From Pirellulales bacterium (GTDB taxonomy: Bacteria > Planctomycetota > Planctomycetia > Pirellulales > JANQPP01), in NCBI GenBank assembly GCA_028289405.1, contig JANQPP010000006.1:62001-126000 (forward strand): DNA of 64,000 nt, read 5' to 3'. Numbering within the stretch: position 1 is the first letter of the stretch; each line of letters begins with the position of its first letter. Positions 46,124-54,021 of the stretch are shown piece by piece. The notes beneath the pieces are model-generated. The model had not been told where the DNA came from and did no database searches. It saw nothing but the letters and a program-made list of their open reading frames with translations. Position numbers and translations under genes: made by a program.

Positions 46124-46338
46124 CAGGTGTCAATCAATTCTGAGCGAATCGTAGAAAGCGTTGATTCAACGCTATATTCCACGCTTTGGAAGGCTGGGAC
46201 GAAGTAGTATACCATTGATTTTGGTGTCCCTTTACGTCGCCAGCGTCGTCCGTCGCGGTCAATTCCGAACATTTGATCGGGCGTTCTGCGCCCCCCCTTG
46301 GAAGCTGCCCGATAACCCCGCAGCGTCTCAATGGGCAA
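46123..46338 (-). CDS. Possible small protein upstream of the AlpA-like gene
   Basis: This 71-codon ORF is basic in its first half (RRTPDQMFGIDRDGRRWRRKG). Its TGA overlaps the next ATG (TGATG at 46121-46125). No domain is visible and a competing frame (46134-46382) is also open, so this rests only on coupling and position. It lies in a stretch that otherwise holds no gene. Confidence 0.25.
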   Translation of the reverse strand: MPIETLRGYRAASKGGRRTPDQMFGIDRDGRRWRRKGTPKSMVYYFVPAFQSVEYSVESTLSTIRSELIDT

Positions 46339-46374
46339 GCCGAATTTTTTTTCGTTTTTTTGGCACGCGGCGAG

Positions 46375-47466
46375 TCATTCAACGCTTTCGGTTTTCAGTT
46401 TGGGAGTATGCCGCTCAAGATCTTCGATGATCTGTTGATTTGTTGCGGCCTCCTCCGGTTGCTTGATTGATTCAGGCTGATTCACATCGGAGCCGGAAGG
46501 ATTTGAATCCGTGTCATTCCCAATCGTCATGAGGATATCAATCACAGCAACCGACGACGAAATCAGGTCGGGCAAAACCGAAAACCAATGTGCCGGCGGA
46601 TCGGAGATTTTGGCTAATGCTCTTGTCAACTCGCCCGGTTCGTTGTGTGCCCGCAACCTTGGCAGGTCGTCGACTTGTATTTCGATCGGCCCCGTCCAAG
46701 CGAGCTTTTCGGCGGTTAGCGTTGAACCGGGTATTGCTTGCCACGCCAGTTCAAACATAGCGTTGAGCCACATGGACTTACCGTCGAGTTCGTCAAACCC
46801 GTCGAGCCAATCTCGCCATACGATTCGATTGATCTCAGGCGGTAAGCCATGCAGGCATATTCCGCCCTCTTCGGCCGCAGCCAAGCATGCGTTCGCCAGC
46901 GTATTCGGCTCGTCGGGAGGTCCGTTCCGATACAGGATGAGTTTTCGATGGCAGCCTGGCTGGATCGCGACCGGCTTGCCATCGGTGAATCGAATTTGTT
47001 CTCCGTAAGCGTCACAAATGGGCCGATCTCCGACCATCGGCTCGTAAATCACGTCGCCATGTTGGATCTTACTCCCGTTGTCGAGAATTTTGAGTTGCCA
47101 GTCGCCCTGGAAGAGTTCTCCGACACTATGCGTGACGGCTTCTTCACAGTTCGCACTTCGCCTGAACAATTGTCGTGCCCCCCGGCTCGGACCGCCGTGC
47201 AATCCGAAGAATTCCATGCCCGATATCGCGGTCGGCTCGGGAAGTGCTTCCAATCTCGGCCATTCTGGGACGATCGATTGGACCAGAACGCAGGCGACTT
47301 TTGCCTCACCTTGGGAAAGAGCCAGAATCCGCTCCCGAAGCGTGGCGAGCGATTGTCGCCACAAGGTCAAGCCGACGTCCTGTAGAGGTTGGAATTTTTT
47401 TCGCGTCTTCCAGCCAAATTTGGGAGGTTCGTCGAGCGGATTGCGAGTAGAGGGGTGTTCAGACAT
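46375..47466 (-). CDS. Hypothetical protein of the island
   Basis: This 363-aa protein has no recognised family. The N-terminal part is basic (KFGWKTRKKFQPLQ) and the middle is mixed alpha/beta (ICDAYGEQIRFTDGKPVAIQPGCHRK). A hydrophobic segment is near 305-325 (WFSVLPDLISSSVAVIDIL), followed by an acidic/Gln-rich tail. It may be an element-specific regulator, entry-exclusion or defence protein; none of these is demonstrated. The 216-bp gap to hsdS holds no other gene. Confidence 0.55.
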   Translation of the reverse strand: MSEHPSTRNPLDEPPKFGWKTRKKFQPLQDVGLTLWRQSLATLRERILALSQGEAKVACVLVQSIVPEWPRLEALPEPTAISGMEFFGLHGGPSRGARQLFRRSANCEEAVTHSVGELFQGDWQLKILDNGSKIQHGDVIYEPMVGDRPICDAYGEQIRFTDGKPVAIQPGCHRKLILYRNGPPDEPNTLANACLAAAEEGGICLHGLPPEINRIVWRDWLDGFDELDGKSMWLNAMFELAWQAIPGSTLTAEKLAWTGPIEIQVDDLPRLRAHNEPGELTRALAKISDPPAHWFSVLPDLISSSVAVIDILMTIGNDTDSNPSGSDVNQPESIKQPEEAATNQQIIEDLERHTPKLKTESVE

Positions 47467-47682
47467 GACGCCGCTTCCCGTGACGGCACCCGATGGAAAA
47501 AAGGCGGGAAGGCAAGCCGGGATTTGCTCGCCGTATTGGGTCGCGATTCCCTATCCCGCAAACGTTGATTCTATCGCCACCGTTCGCCTGCCCAAGGTGC
47601 GCTTTGAGCCATGCGGCTGGTCTAGCCGTTCGATGCGTTTCGGTGCTGCCCGGGAAATTGACTTTGACCGGGTCGTACCCTC

Positions 47683-49212
47683 TCAGTTTTTCGACTGGAC
47701 CCGTTTTCGGCGGCCACGCGGGGGTTTGCCATTGTCGGCGGCGGCCCGCTCGGCGGCGATGCGTTCCAGCAAGACGGAAGCCGGTTCATAGTCCCGCCCC
47801 TCCCGTCGGGCTAGTTCCGCTTCGGTTTCGACCAACTCGCCCGCGAATGCCTTGGCGAGTATCGACGGTGTGATTTGCTCAGTGCGTTTCGTTCCAGCTT
47901 CCAAATGCTGTTCGATACGATTGCCTAACTCCAACAGCGACTCGACTCGTTTAATGATTTCCTTCTGTTCCGAAAGACGAGGAAACGGTACCGCAACTCC
48001 ACCGATGTCTTGTTGGCTCACTTTGTGGATGCCTGCGGTTGTATGTGCGGCAGCTTCAATTTGCCGCCGAACCACCTCGGAGTCCCATGCCAACCTGAAG
48101 TATCGCACGAGGACCCCGTCGCCTAGGCGAACTCGAATGAGCGTATCCGGATACGCCACTGAATGCGGCTCATCTTCAACCAGCCCGCCTCTCCCTACCA
48201 ACGACAGTGAGCCATTGCCACGGGATACCAGGAAATCGTCCTTTGCGACCACGTATTTAGCTGCTTGTTCAGCAGTCCATTTTCCTTCCTTCGATTCTGA
48301 TAGGTCGATTCTGCCTTGCTTGAGTGCAGTCAACCGAAGAACCGGAAATCCACCTTCTTGGTCTACGACTGACCGACCATTGGCAAGCGGCACCTTCAGG
48401 AGTGCACTTGCCGATGCGTAACACCATTCATCCGGCAGGTCCGGCAAGTCCGCTGCAGCAATTGGAAGTGGTTCACGATATTGCCGCGAACCCCTCCAGT
48501 CGTCCTTCCGTGTGCGGAGAAGTTGACCGTAACGTGAATCTGCGTCATCGCTCTCCGGTTTCTCCTCCCGCCAGTCGGCGGTGAGGCGGCCAGAGCAGGC
48601 GGCGGCGAGGACCGATTGGCGGAATTTCTTGAGGATCTCCGGGACTCGGTCCAGCCGCTCCCGGGCCTTGTTCACCCGCTCCAGCAATGCCTCCACCTTC
48701 GCTGCGATTCGCTTCTGCTCGGCAAGTGGAGAGAGGGAAATCGGTGTGGCCAGGAGTCTCGTCCGACTAACGCTGGATTGCGACACATGCTGATTGCAAA
48801 TCCCCTGGAAATATCCCTCTCTCCAGCAGTGGTGCAGGTATGCGGCACAGTAAATCGGGTCGAGAGCTTCCTCGCGGACACGTATACGCGTCATATGATT
48901 TGAGAATGCTCGTGGCTCATTCTCTTCGTAGACGGCCGTCTTGCCGACAAGTTCGGTGCTATTCGTATTGTTGAAGAGAACATCACCTCGTTTGAGCCAT
49001 TTACGGTCGCTGTCTGCATTCTCGGCGGGGATATACTTTACATCAGATAGGACAATCTCCCCTTCTGTGCTAACGTTCATTGGGCGGAGGTGGGCGATTC
49101 CATCGCCGTCGCGATTATTGGTCCCGCACGCAAAGCCCGGTTGCACTTCTGAAACGACTTCGCTCAGCGTAGTCGTTGCCCAGCCTTCAGGAGTCACTTG
49201 GTCAGATTGCAT
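47683..49212 (-). CDS. hsdS: Type I restriction specificity subunit HsdS
   Basis: This is 509 aa from the ATG at 49212, which lies inside the HNH gene's end (11-bp overlap). It has two target-recognition domains (about residues 10-165 and 250-420). Each is followed by a conserved coiled-coil region: LSPLAEQKRIAAKVEALLERVNKARERLD and FPRLSEQKEIIKRVESLLELGNRIEQHL. The C-terminus is basic. It would give the HsdM methyltransferase its DNA specificity. It is full length for the family. There is no hsdR in the window. Confidence 0.92.
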   Translation of the reverse strand: MQSDQVTPEGWATTTLSEVVSEVQPGFACGTNNRDGDGIAHLRPMNVSTEGEIVLSDVKYIPAENADSDRKWLKRGDVLFNNTNSTELVGKTAVYEENEPRAFSNHMTRIRVREEALDPIYCAAYLHHCWREGYFQGICNQHVSQSSVSRTRLLATPISLSPLAEQKRIAAKVEALLERVNKARERLDRVPEILKKFRQSVLAAACSGRLTADWREEKPESDDADSRYGQLLRTRKDDWRGSRQYREPLPIAAADLPDLPDEWCYASASALLKVPLANGRSVVDQEGGFPVLRLTALKQGRIDLSESKEGKWTAEQAAKYVVAKDDFLVSRGNGSLSLVGRGGLVEDEPHSVAYPDTLIRVRLGDGVLVRYFRLAWDSEVVRRQIEAAAHTTAGIHKVSQQDIGGVAVPFPRLSEQKEIIKRVESLLELGNRIEQHLEAGTKRTEQITPSILAKAFAGELVETEAELARREGRDYEPASVLLERIAAERAAADNGKPPRGRRKRVQSKN

Positions 49213-50305
49213 CGGCCTCTGCCTCTCTTCTAGCTTCCGCAATCAGAGCTATTTTCGGAATCTCTCCTTCGTAATCGCTAAACCCTGTTCCAATGGCTAG
49301 ACACGTCGCCCTCACCACGCGGCAACCATTGATGTCCTCTAGCGACCGCACAAACCCGAGAGCCGTGCATGTCCACGCTCCCAAGAGATGGCAACTATGC
49401 GCAGAATTCGTAATGCATTCCCATGCGTCGAAGGAGAATTCAATTCGAAGGTTCTTCTTCTGATAGTAGACGCGTCTGGTCTGGCCCGGGCCCCTAACCA
49501 CATCATTTTCAGTCCGGAACTTGTAGTGGGCCGTCAGTGCGAAGAGTGTATTTGTTTTGAGTAATGAGTCAAACTCCGACTTGGTCCAAATCCGGCGAAG
49601 GTCTATCCAGTCATACTCGTCAGCTATCCGCCGAAGAAGGTCGCTGTAAAACGCGTACTCGTTGTGCTCTCCCATGCGAAGTCGGCCTTCCCATCGATAG
49701 TGTTTCCCATCGTGGCCAGTCTCTGACGCCTGGATACGTGTCGCTCCTGGAAGTGTTGAATAGTCGATATTTTGACTATTCGCACAGTCCAGTAGTCTTT
49801 GCCGATTAAAGACATCCCAAAAACCATCCGTAAGACTATGGGGACGATTAGTGAACAACACTTTGGTGCGAGCATCCTTCACTGCACGTTGCCATTCGCC
49901 TTTGTGGTGCAGTAGTTGTTCAGGAGTTAGGTCGCGGGTTATCTCCTTAGTAGTATGGGCTCTGTCATGGCAGCCTGGACACAGCACGACGAGGTTGCTT
50001 TCACTGTGGTCGTGGGATTCTGCCCATGGTGTTACGTGGTGGATTACTATCCCGCTCCGTTCATTCTGGCATACGCAACAGATACTCTTGTTGGCGTATA
50101 GAAGCTGTAGGACGGTCTTTAAGGGAATGAGGGGACGACTTCCAGCTCGGATGGCATCACATACCGTCTCGGGAATACCTGCCTGGGTAAGTTGCTCGGG
50201 CGAGTACTGACGCAACTTGCCCAGGGTCAAGCCGCGACGATGCAGAGACTCAGCCTGTGACGTGCTCATTCCTCGGCGTACGAGAGCGGATACGGTGCGG
50301 TTCAT
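49202..50305 (-). CDS. HNH endonuclease domain protein inserted between hsdM and hsdS
   Basis: This 367-aa protein starts with an ATG that overlaps the hsdM stop (ATGA) and ends inside the hsdS start, so all three are translationally linked. Residues 20-65 are helical (SPEQLTQAGIPETVCDAI, hairpin-like). Residues 76-117 form an HNH zinc-finger nuclease: C-C-V-C, IVIHHVTPWAESHDHSESNLVVLCPGCHDRAH, with candidate active-site H90, N104 and zinc ligands C79, C109, C112. The C-terminal 200 residues are unrecognised. It may be the cutting subunit of an hsdR-less system or a homing-like insertion. GC is somewhat lower than in neighbours. Confidence 0.85.
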   Translation of the reverse strand: MNRTVSALVRRGMSTSQAESLHRRGLTLGKLRQYSPEQLTQAGIPETVCDAIRAGSRPLIPLKTVLQLLYANKSICCVCQNERSGIVIHHVTPWAESHDHSESNLVVLCPGCHDRAHTTKEITRDLTPEQLLHHKGEWQRAVKDARTKVLFTNRPHSLTDGFWDVFNRQRLLDCANSQNIDYSTLPGATRIQASETGHDGKHYRWEGRLRMGEHNEYAFYSDLLRRIADEYDWIDLRRIWTKSEFDSLLKTNTLFALTAHYKFRTENDVVRGPGQTRRVYYQKKNLRIEFSFDAWECITNSAHSCHLLGAWTCTALGFVRSLEDINGCRVVRATCLAIGTGFSDYEGEIPKIALIAEARREAEADAI

Positions 50306-51456
50306 TGCGGTTCTCCGTTCTCCAGCAAGGCCACGACACCATTCAGTTCGAGAATCGCATTCTCCAATTCCGAGATTGCATCGGTGGAGAGTTGTTCCGG
50401 CGGAGGCAGGTCGTCGGCGTCGTCGAGCGATTCGTCACGCAGCCACTTGAGGCTGTCGAGCTTGAAATCCCGCTCTTGCACCTCGGCGATACTGAATTTT
50501 CGCCAGCGGTCGTCCGGAGAGTCGCTCGCCCTCCGTTTGGTGCCGCCGCTGGGATGTTTGCCGTAGCACTTCTCGAATGCAGAGAAATGCTTCTGCGTCA
50601 GCGGGCGGTCCTTCTTCGTGATACCGGGTATGTTCGTGCGGTTGTCGTAAATCCAGACGTTCTCGGTCGGGTAGCCCTTGGTGAAGAAGACGACGTTCGT
50701 CTTGGTGCCCTGGCTGTAGGGGGTGAAAGTGCCGTTGGTGAGCCGGAGGACGGTGTGCAAATCGCAATCCTCGGCGATGATTTTGAACACCTCTCCGGCT
50801 TGGTCGGCGAACAGGCAGTTGTCCGGCACGACGACCGCCGCCCGACCGCCCGGCTTGAGGATCGTGAGCACGTGCTGCAGGAAGTTGAGCTGCTTGTTGC
50901 TGGTGGAGATAGTGAAGTCGTCCCGCACGGGAGCCTGGTTCGCCCCACGTGTACCGAAGGGGGGATTGGTGAAGATGCAATCGAAGCGTTCCGCCGGCGG
51001 CGGGTCGTAGATAGAGTCCCCCAGCGAGATGTGCGGCTCCAAGTTGTGCAGGTAGAGATTCATCAGGGCCAAGCGACGCGGCCGGGCAACCAGGTCTTGC
51101 CCGAAATAGGTGGCGGTCTTCACTCGTTTGGCAGTGGCACGGTCGAGTTCGGCTCCATTTTTCGTGACGCTCAGGAGCCAGTCATAGGCCGAAACCAGGA
51201 ATTCGCCTGTCCCACAGGCCGGATCACAAATCTTGTAATCCTTACTGCGACGTGGGTCCGGCTGGATGCAACGCACGATGGACTGGATGAGCAGTCGCGG
51301 CGTGAAGTATTGTCCCGCCCCTTTTTTTCCTTCGGCGGCCGCCTTTTCCAGGAGACCCTCGAAGGCATCGGCCTTCACGTTGACTTCGAGCGTGGTCCAC
51401 TCGGTTTCGTCGAATCGCGTTGCCCTGGACTGTCTAGTCTCTCCAGAATCGCACAA
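50302..51456 (-). CDS. hsdM: Type I restriction N6-adenine methyltransferase HsdM, 5'-truncated
   Basis: This is a 384-aa ORF, where usual HsdM subunits are near 480-550 aa. SAM motif I is CDPACGTGEFLV and the catalytic motif IV is FTNPPFGTRGA. The conserved GKKGAGQYFTPR and KADAFEGLLEKAAAEG start at about residue 27, so roughly 130-150 N-terminal residues expected upstream of this segment are missing. The start codon is TTG at 51456, and no ribosome site or continuing family homology is visible upstream. It may be inactive, or the element may have been truncated at this edge. Confidence 0.85.
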   Translation of the reverse strand: MCDSGETRQSRATRFDETEWTTLEVNVKADAFEGLLEKAAAEGKKGAGQYFTPRLLIQSIVRCIQPDPRRSKDYKICDPACGTGEFLVSAYDWLLSVTKNGAELDRATAKRVKTATYFGQDLVARPRRLALMNLYLHNLEPHISLGDSIYDPPPAERFDCIFTNPPFGTRGANQAPVRDDFTISTSNKQLNFLQHVLTILKPGGRAAVVVPDNCLFADQAGEVFKIIAEDCDLHTVLRLTNGTFTPYSQGTKTNVVFFTKGYPTENVWIYDNRTNIPGITKKDRPLTQKHFSAFEKCYGKHPSGGTKRRASDSPDDRWRKFSIAEVQERDFKLDSLKWLRDESLDDADDLPPPEQLSTDAISELENAILELNGVVALLENGEPQ

Positions 51457-52110
51457 GACGGGATGCTTGACAAGCCGGCAATTGACACGAAATGACCGAG
51501 GAGACTCGAACGCTAGAAGCTTCGAGAAACTCCGTTGGATTGGGAGGAGTTGTCGAGTATTCGCAGTCGGCAGGGACGCCCCGGCAGAAGTTACAGAACC
51601 GATCCTGATAAATTTACTAATGTAAATATAGAATTACGAAAACCGGGATTTTTTTGCGTGACGCTAGGGCGGCGGTTTGGGGCGAAAGTTGAAAAGTTTT
51701 CGACCCCCTCCCCCCCATTGTGCGAAGCGGGATGGCTTGCCACGAGGCAAGTCGCGACGCGGTGGACGCCCCGAGTCTTCCAAAGTCAGCGAAATCTCAG
51801 CGTGGCCGGTCCACCGATCGACGTTGGCAACACCAACGCGATGATACGACAGAAACGCTTGAAACATTCCAATTTCTTGAAAAAATGCGTGTCATGTGTC
51901 TGTCCGGTCTACAGGCGAAAAACCGTAGCTTTTTAACCCGCCCTCCCCCCGGACCGGTGACAATGATGGCTATTCGTCTCGCCGGGACTCTGGGGCATTT
52001 ACTTCGTGTGGTCGTCGCCTACGACCGCCAGTAATTCTGCCAATCGATGGCATTCATCCGCCGAGAGGTGTGCTCGCAATTCGGCGGCGATTTGCTCTAA
52101 ATCGACGTGG
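51457..52110. other. Non-coding island edge between truncated hsdM and attR
   Basis: No credible gene was found. It holds a C-rich pyrimidine run (51704-51718) and a short inverted repeat GTTGAAAA/TTTTCGAC (51687-51703). The upstream hsdM N-terminal region would be expected here but is absent. Confidence 0.5.
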
Positions 52111-52133
52111 CTGGTGCAAACCCTGGTGCAAAC
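52111..52133 (+). repeat. Right pair of 11-bp repeats, candidate integrase arm sites
   Basis: CTGGTGCAAAC occurs at 52111-52121 and 52123-52133, period 12 bp, about 55 bp inside attR. It matches the left pair TTGGTGCAAGC at 9 of 11 positions in the same orientation. Confidence 0.55.
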
Positions 52134-52188
52134 GGAATCGGGCGGCGACGTAAGTCCTTTCGTTGTATCACTTACGACGCACGTCTCG

Positions 52189-52232
52189 TGCGTTCGCAAT
52201 GCAGAGGTCGAGGGTTCGACTCCCTTCCGCTC
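52189..52232 (+). repeat. attR core, 44-bp direct repeat
   Basis: This is the second copy of the 3' part of tRNA-Ala, identical for 44 bp. The next base is T rather than C (acceptor position), and no complete tRNA is present, as expected for the displaced half after integration. Confidence 0.88.
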
Positions 52233-52287
52233 TACTCGTTCTAAGCCACGCTGAAACAAGCGTTTACGTTACCTGCCGGCGGTCGGC

Positions 52288-52355
52288 AGTGCAGCTCAAA
52301 AAGCTTGCCAAATTCGGTAATTACCGAATTTCCTCCAAGCATGAGGAGCTGCACT
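52288..52355. promoter_or_regulatory. Nested dyad over the ribosome site of the second integrase
   Basis: Outer arms AGTGCAGCTC (52288-52297) and GAGCTGCACT (52346-52355), middle arms GCTTG (52303-52307) and CAAGC (52336-52340), and an inner perfect 22-bp palindrome (52310-52331, core TTCGGTAATTACCGAA) are nested. The GAGGAG ribosome site of the integrase lies at 52343-52348, partly within the outer right arm. It could be an operator or an RNA hairpin that hides the ribosome site. Confidence 0.6.
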
Positions 52356-52356
52356 T

Positions 52357-53478
52357 ATGTCGACTCGTCGTGTTCCCTCTTACCGTCTTCATAAACCGTC
52401 CGGCCGTGCCGTGGTCACGCTCAATGGTCAGGACTTCTATTTAGGCCGCTGGCAATCCGCCGAAAGCAAAGCGGAGTACGATCGGCTCATCGGCCAATGG
52501 CTCGCGCAGGGGCGCCGGATCCAAAATAGCGGCAATCCGGCCCAAATCACCATCACGGAATTGGTCGCCGCGTATTGGGAGTTCGCCAGGCGGTATTACA
52601 CCAAGCACGGCGAGCCGACGGGACAACTGCCGGGAGTCAAGGTGACGCTGCGTTGGCTCCGTCGCGCGTACGGTCCCACGCCCGCCGCAGATTTCTCGCC
52701 GCTTGCGCTGCGGTCGCTCCAACAGCAGATGATCGAGGCCGACCTGTCCAGGCGATACATCAACGACAATTGCGGTCGGATCAAGCGGCTATTCCGTTGG
52801 GCCGTTTCCCAAGAGCTGGTCCCCGTCGAAGTGTACCAGGCGTTGCTCACGGTGCCTGGTCTCAAACGAGGACGGAGTAACGCGCGGGAAACGCTTCCCG
52901 TACCTCCGGTCTCATGGGAACACGTCGAGGCCACATTACGGGAACTTTCGCCGCCTTTACAGGGCTTGGTGAAATTCGCGTGGTTTACGGGCTGCCGTCC
53001 CGCCGAAGCGCGACTGCTTCGCCCAATGGACGTCGACCGGAGCGGGAAGGTTTGGTGTTACCGACCCTCGCGGCACAAAACCGAGCATTACGACAACGAG
53101 CGACGTGTTTTCATTGGTCCTCAAGCCCAGCAGGTTCTGCAACCTTGGCTTTCTCGTGATCCGGAGGCGTTTTGCTTCTCCCCTCGCGAGGCAGTCGCCT
53201 TTCGGCGAAGGCATAAGCAACGTGTCGACCTAAGACACATTCAATCCCATTACACCAAGGATTCGCTCAATCTAGCCATCCGACGGGCCTGTCAGCGTGC
53301 TGGAGTACCCGTCTGGCGGCCCAATCAACTTCGGCATGCCTGTGGTACCGAGATTCGACGCAAGTTTGGCCTCGACGCGGCGCAGGTCGTGCTCGGACAC
53401 GCTCATGCGGACGTGACGCAGGTGTACGCCGAGCGGAATTTCCGCCTGGCGGAAGAAACCATGTTGGCAATCGGTTGA
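52357..53478 (+). CDS. Tyrosine recombinase/integrase (intact, second element)
   Basis: This 373-aa protein has an N-terminal Arm-like domain (MSTRRVPSYRLHKPSGRAVV), a core-binding domain (about 65-170) and a catalytic domain. Residues: Arg in FTGCRPAEARLL, Lys in SRHKTEHY, the H-x-x-R in PNQLRHACGTEIR, and His and nucleophilic Tyr in LGHAHADVTQVYAER. All five catalytic residues are present. It is next to the nested dyad. It probably belongs to a separate element right of the island, because the island's own integrase is next to the tRNA. No attachment repeat for it was found. Confidence 0.93.
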   Translation: MSTRRVPSYRLHKPSGRAVVTLNGQDFYLGRWQSAESKAEYDRLIGQWLAQGRRIQNSGNPAQITITELVAAYWEFARRYYTKHGEPTGQLPGVKVTLRWLRRAYGPTPAADFSPLALRSLQQQMIEADLSRRYINDNCGRIKRLFRWAVSQELVPVEVYQALLTVPGLKRGRSNARETLPVPPVSWEHVEATLRELSPPLQGLVKFAWFTGCRPAEARLLRPMDVDRSGKVWCYRPSRHKTEHYDNERRVFIGPQAQQVLQPWLSRDPEAFCFSPREAVAFRRRHKQRVDLRHIQSHYTKDSLNLAIRRACQRAGVPVWRPNQLRHACGTEIRRKFGLDAAQVVLGHAHADVTQVYAERNFRLAEETMLAIG

Positions 53479-53589
53479 GGCTTTTCTCGTTCCGCGACCA
53501 ATCAACCCGGCATACCGCCGACAAGTGTAGACTTGGTGCCTGTCCACCGTTCCGGCCGTACCCCCGAAACTCCGTCAGCAGGAGCACCT

Positions 53590-54021
53590 ATGGAGGGCAA
53601 ATTCGATCATTGGCGGGATATGGTTTTCGACGTCGTCGACGCGGCAGTGAAGTTTGCGAATCACGCCGAGGGGATACTGCAAAAGGGAGGATTCATCGTC
53701 CTCGATCCGGAAACATCTGCCACCGCAAAAAAGCTATTCGATGAGCTTTGGCGATCCGCCGTTGCGGTCCGGCCGCTCCTCGAACATCCGCCCCGTGAAC
53801 TTTGCGACGTGAGTCGCGAATTGCTGGGCATCTATCGAATCGGCTGGAACATCCAACAAGACTCGAAATCCGCGGCTGGTGATCTGACGGATGCGTTGGA
53901 GTGTTATCCGACGTTAAAATTCAAGTCGATCACACTCTGCCAGACGGCCTCGAAAATCTGGCCACAGGAAGATCGCTGCCCACGCCGGACGAGTTGGAGG
54001 CCGCGCTCGCCGTCGACGTGA
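53590..54021 (+). CDS. Hypothetical protein of the second element
   Basis: This 143-aa ORF runs from the ATG at 53590. Residues 1-100 look like a helical protein (WRDMVFDVVDAAVKFANHAEG, ATAKKLFDELWRSAVAV). The last 40 residues switch to an Arg/Pro-rich sequence that overlaps the next ORF in another frame. That suggests the true protein continues by a frameshift near 53895. Family is unknown. Confidence 0.55.
   Translation: MEGKFDHWRDMVFDVVDAAVKFANHAEGILQKGGFIVLDPETSATAKKLFDELWRSAVAVRPLLEHPPRELCDVSRELLGIYRIGWNIQQDSKSAAGDLTDALECYPTLKFKSITLCQTASKIWPQEDRCPRRTSWRPRSPST

Larger units (their letters stand above)
40461..52232. mobile_element. Integrative genomic island in tRNA-Ala (about 11.8 kb)
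   Basis: The island is bounded by 44-bp perfect direct repeats (40461-40504 and 52189-52232), the left within an intact tRNA-Ala. An integrase gene sits next to the tRNA. All genes are on the minus strand and mostly ATGA-overlapping: integrase, XRE regulator, winged helix, DnaB-like ATPase, AEP primase, DUF669-like, AlpA-like, an unknown protein, HsdS, HNH and HsdM. The replication module suggests that the circular form can or could replicate. The integrase is frameshifted, so excision probably depends on another enzyme or the element is fixed. Base composition is slightly lower in GC around 49.2-50.3 kb. Confidence 0.85.

Noticed and set aside
51700-51725. C-rich pyrimidine run beside a short inverted repeat
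   Set aside because: It may be a terminator or a structural element, but there is no gene to terminate on the plus strand and no T run in either orientation.
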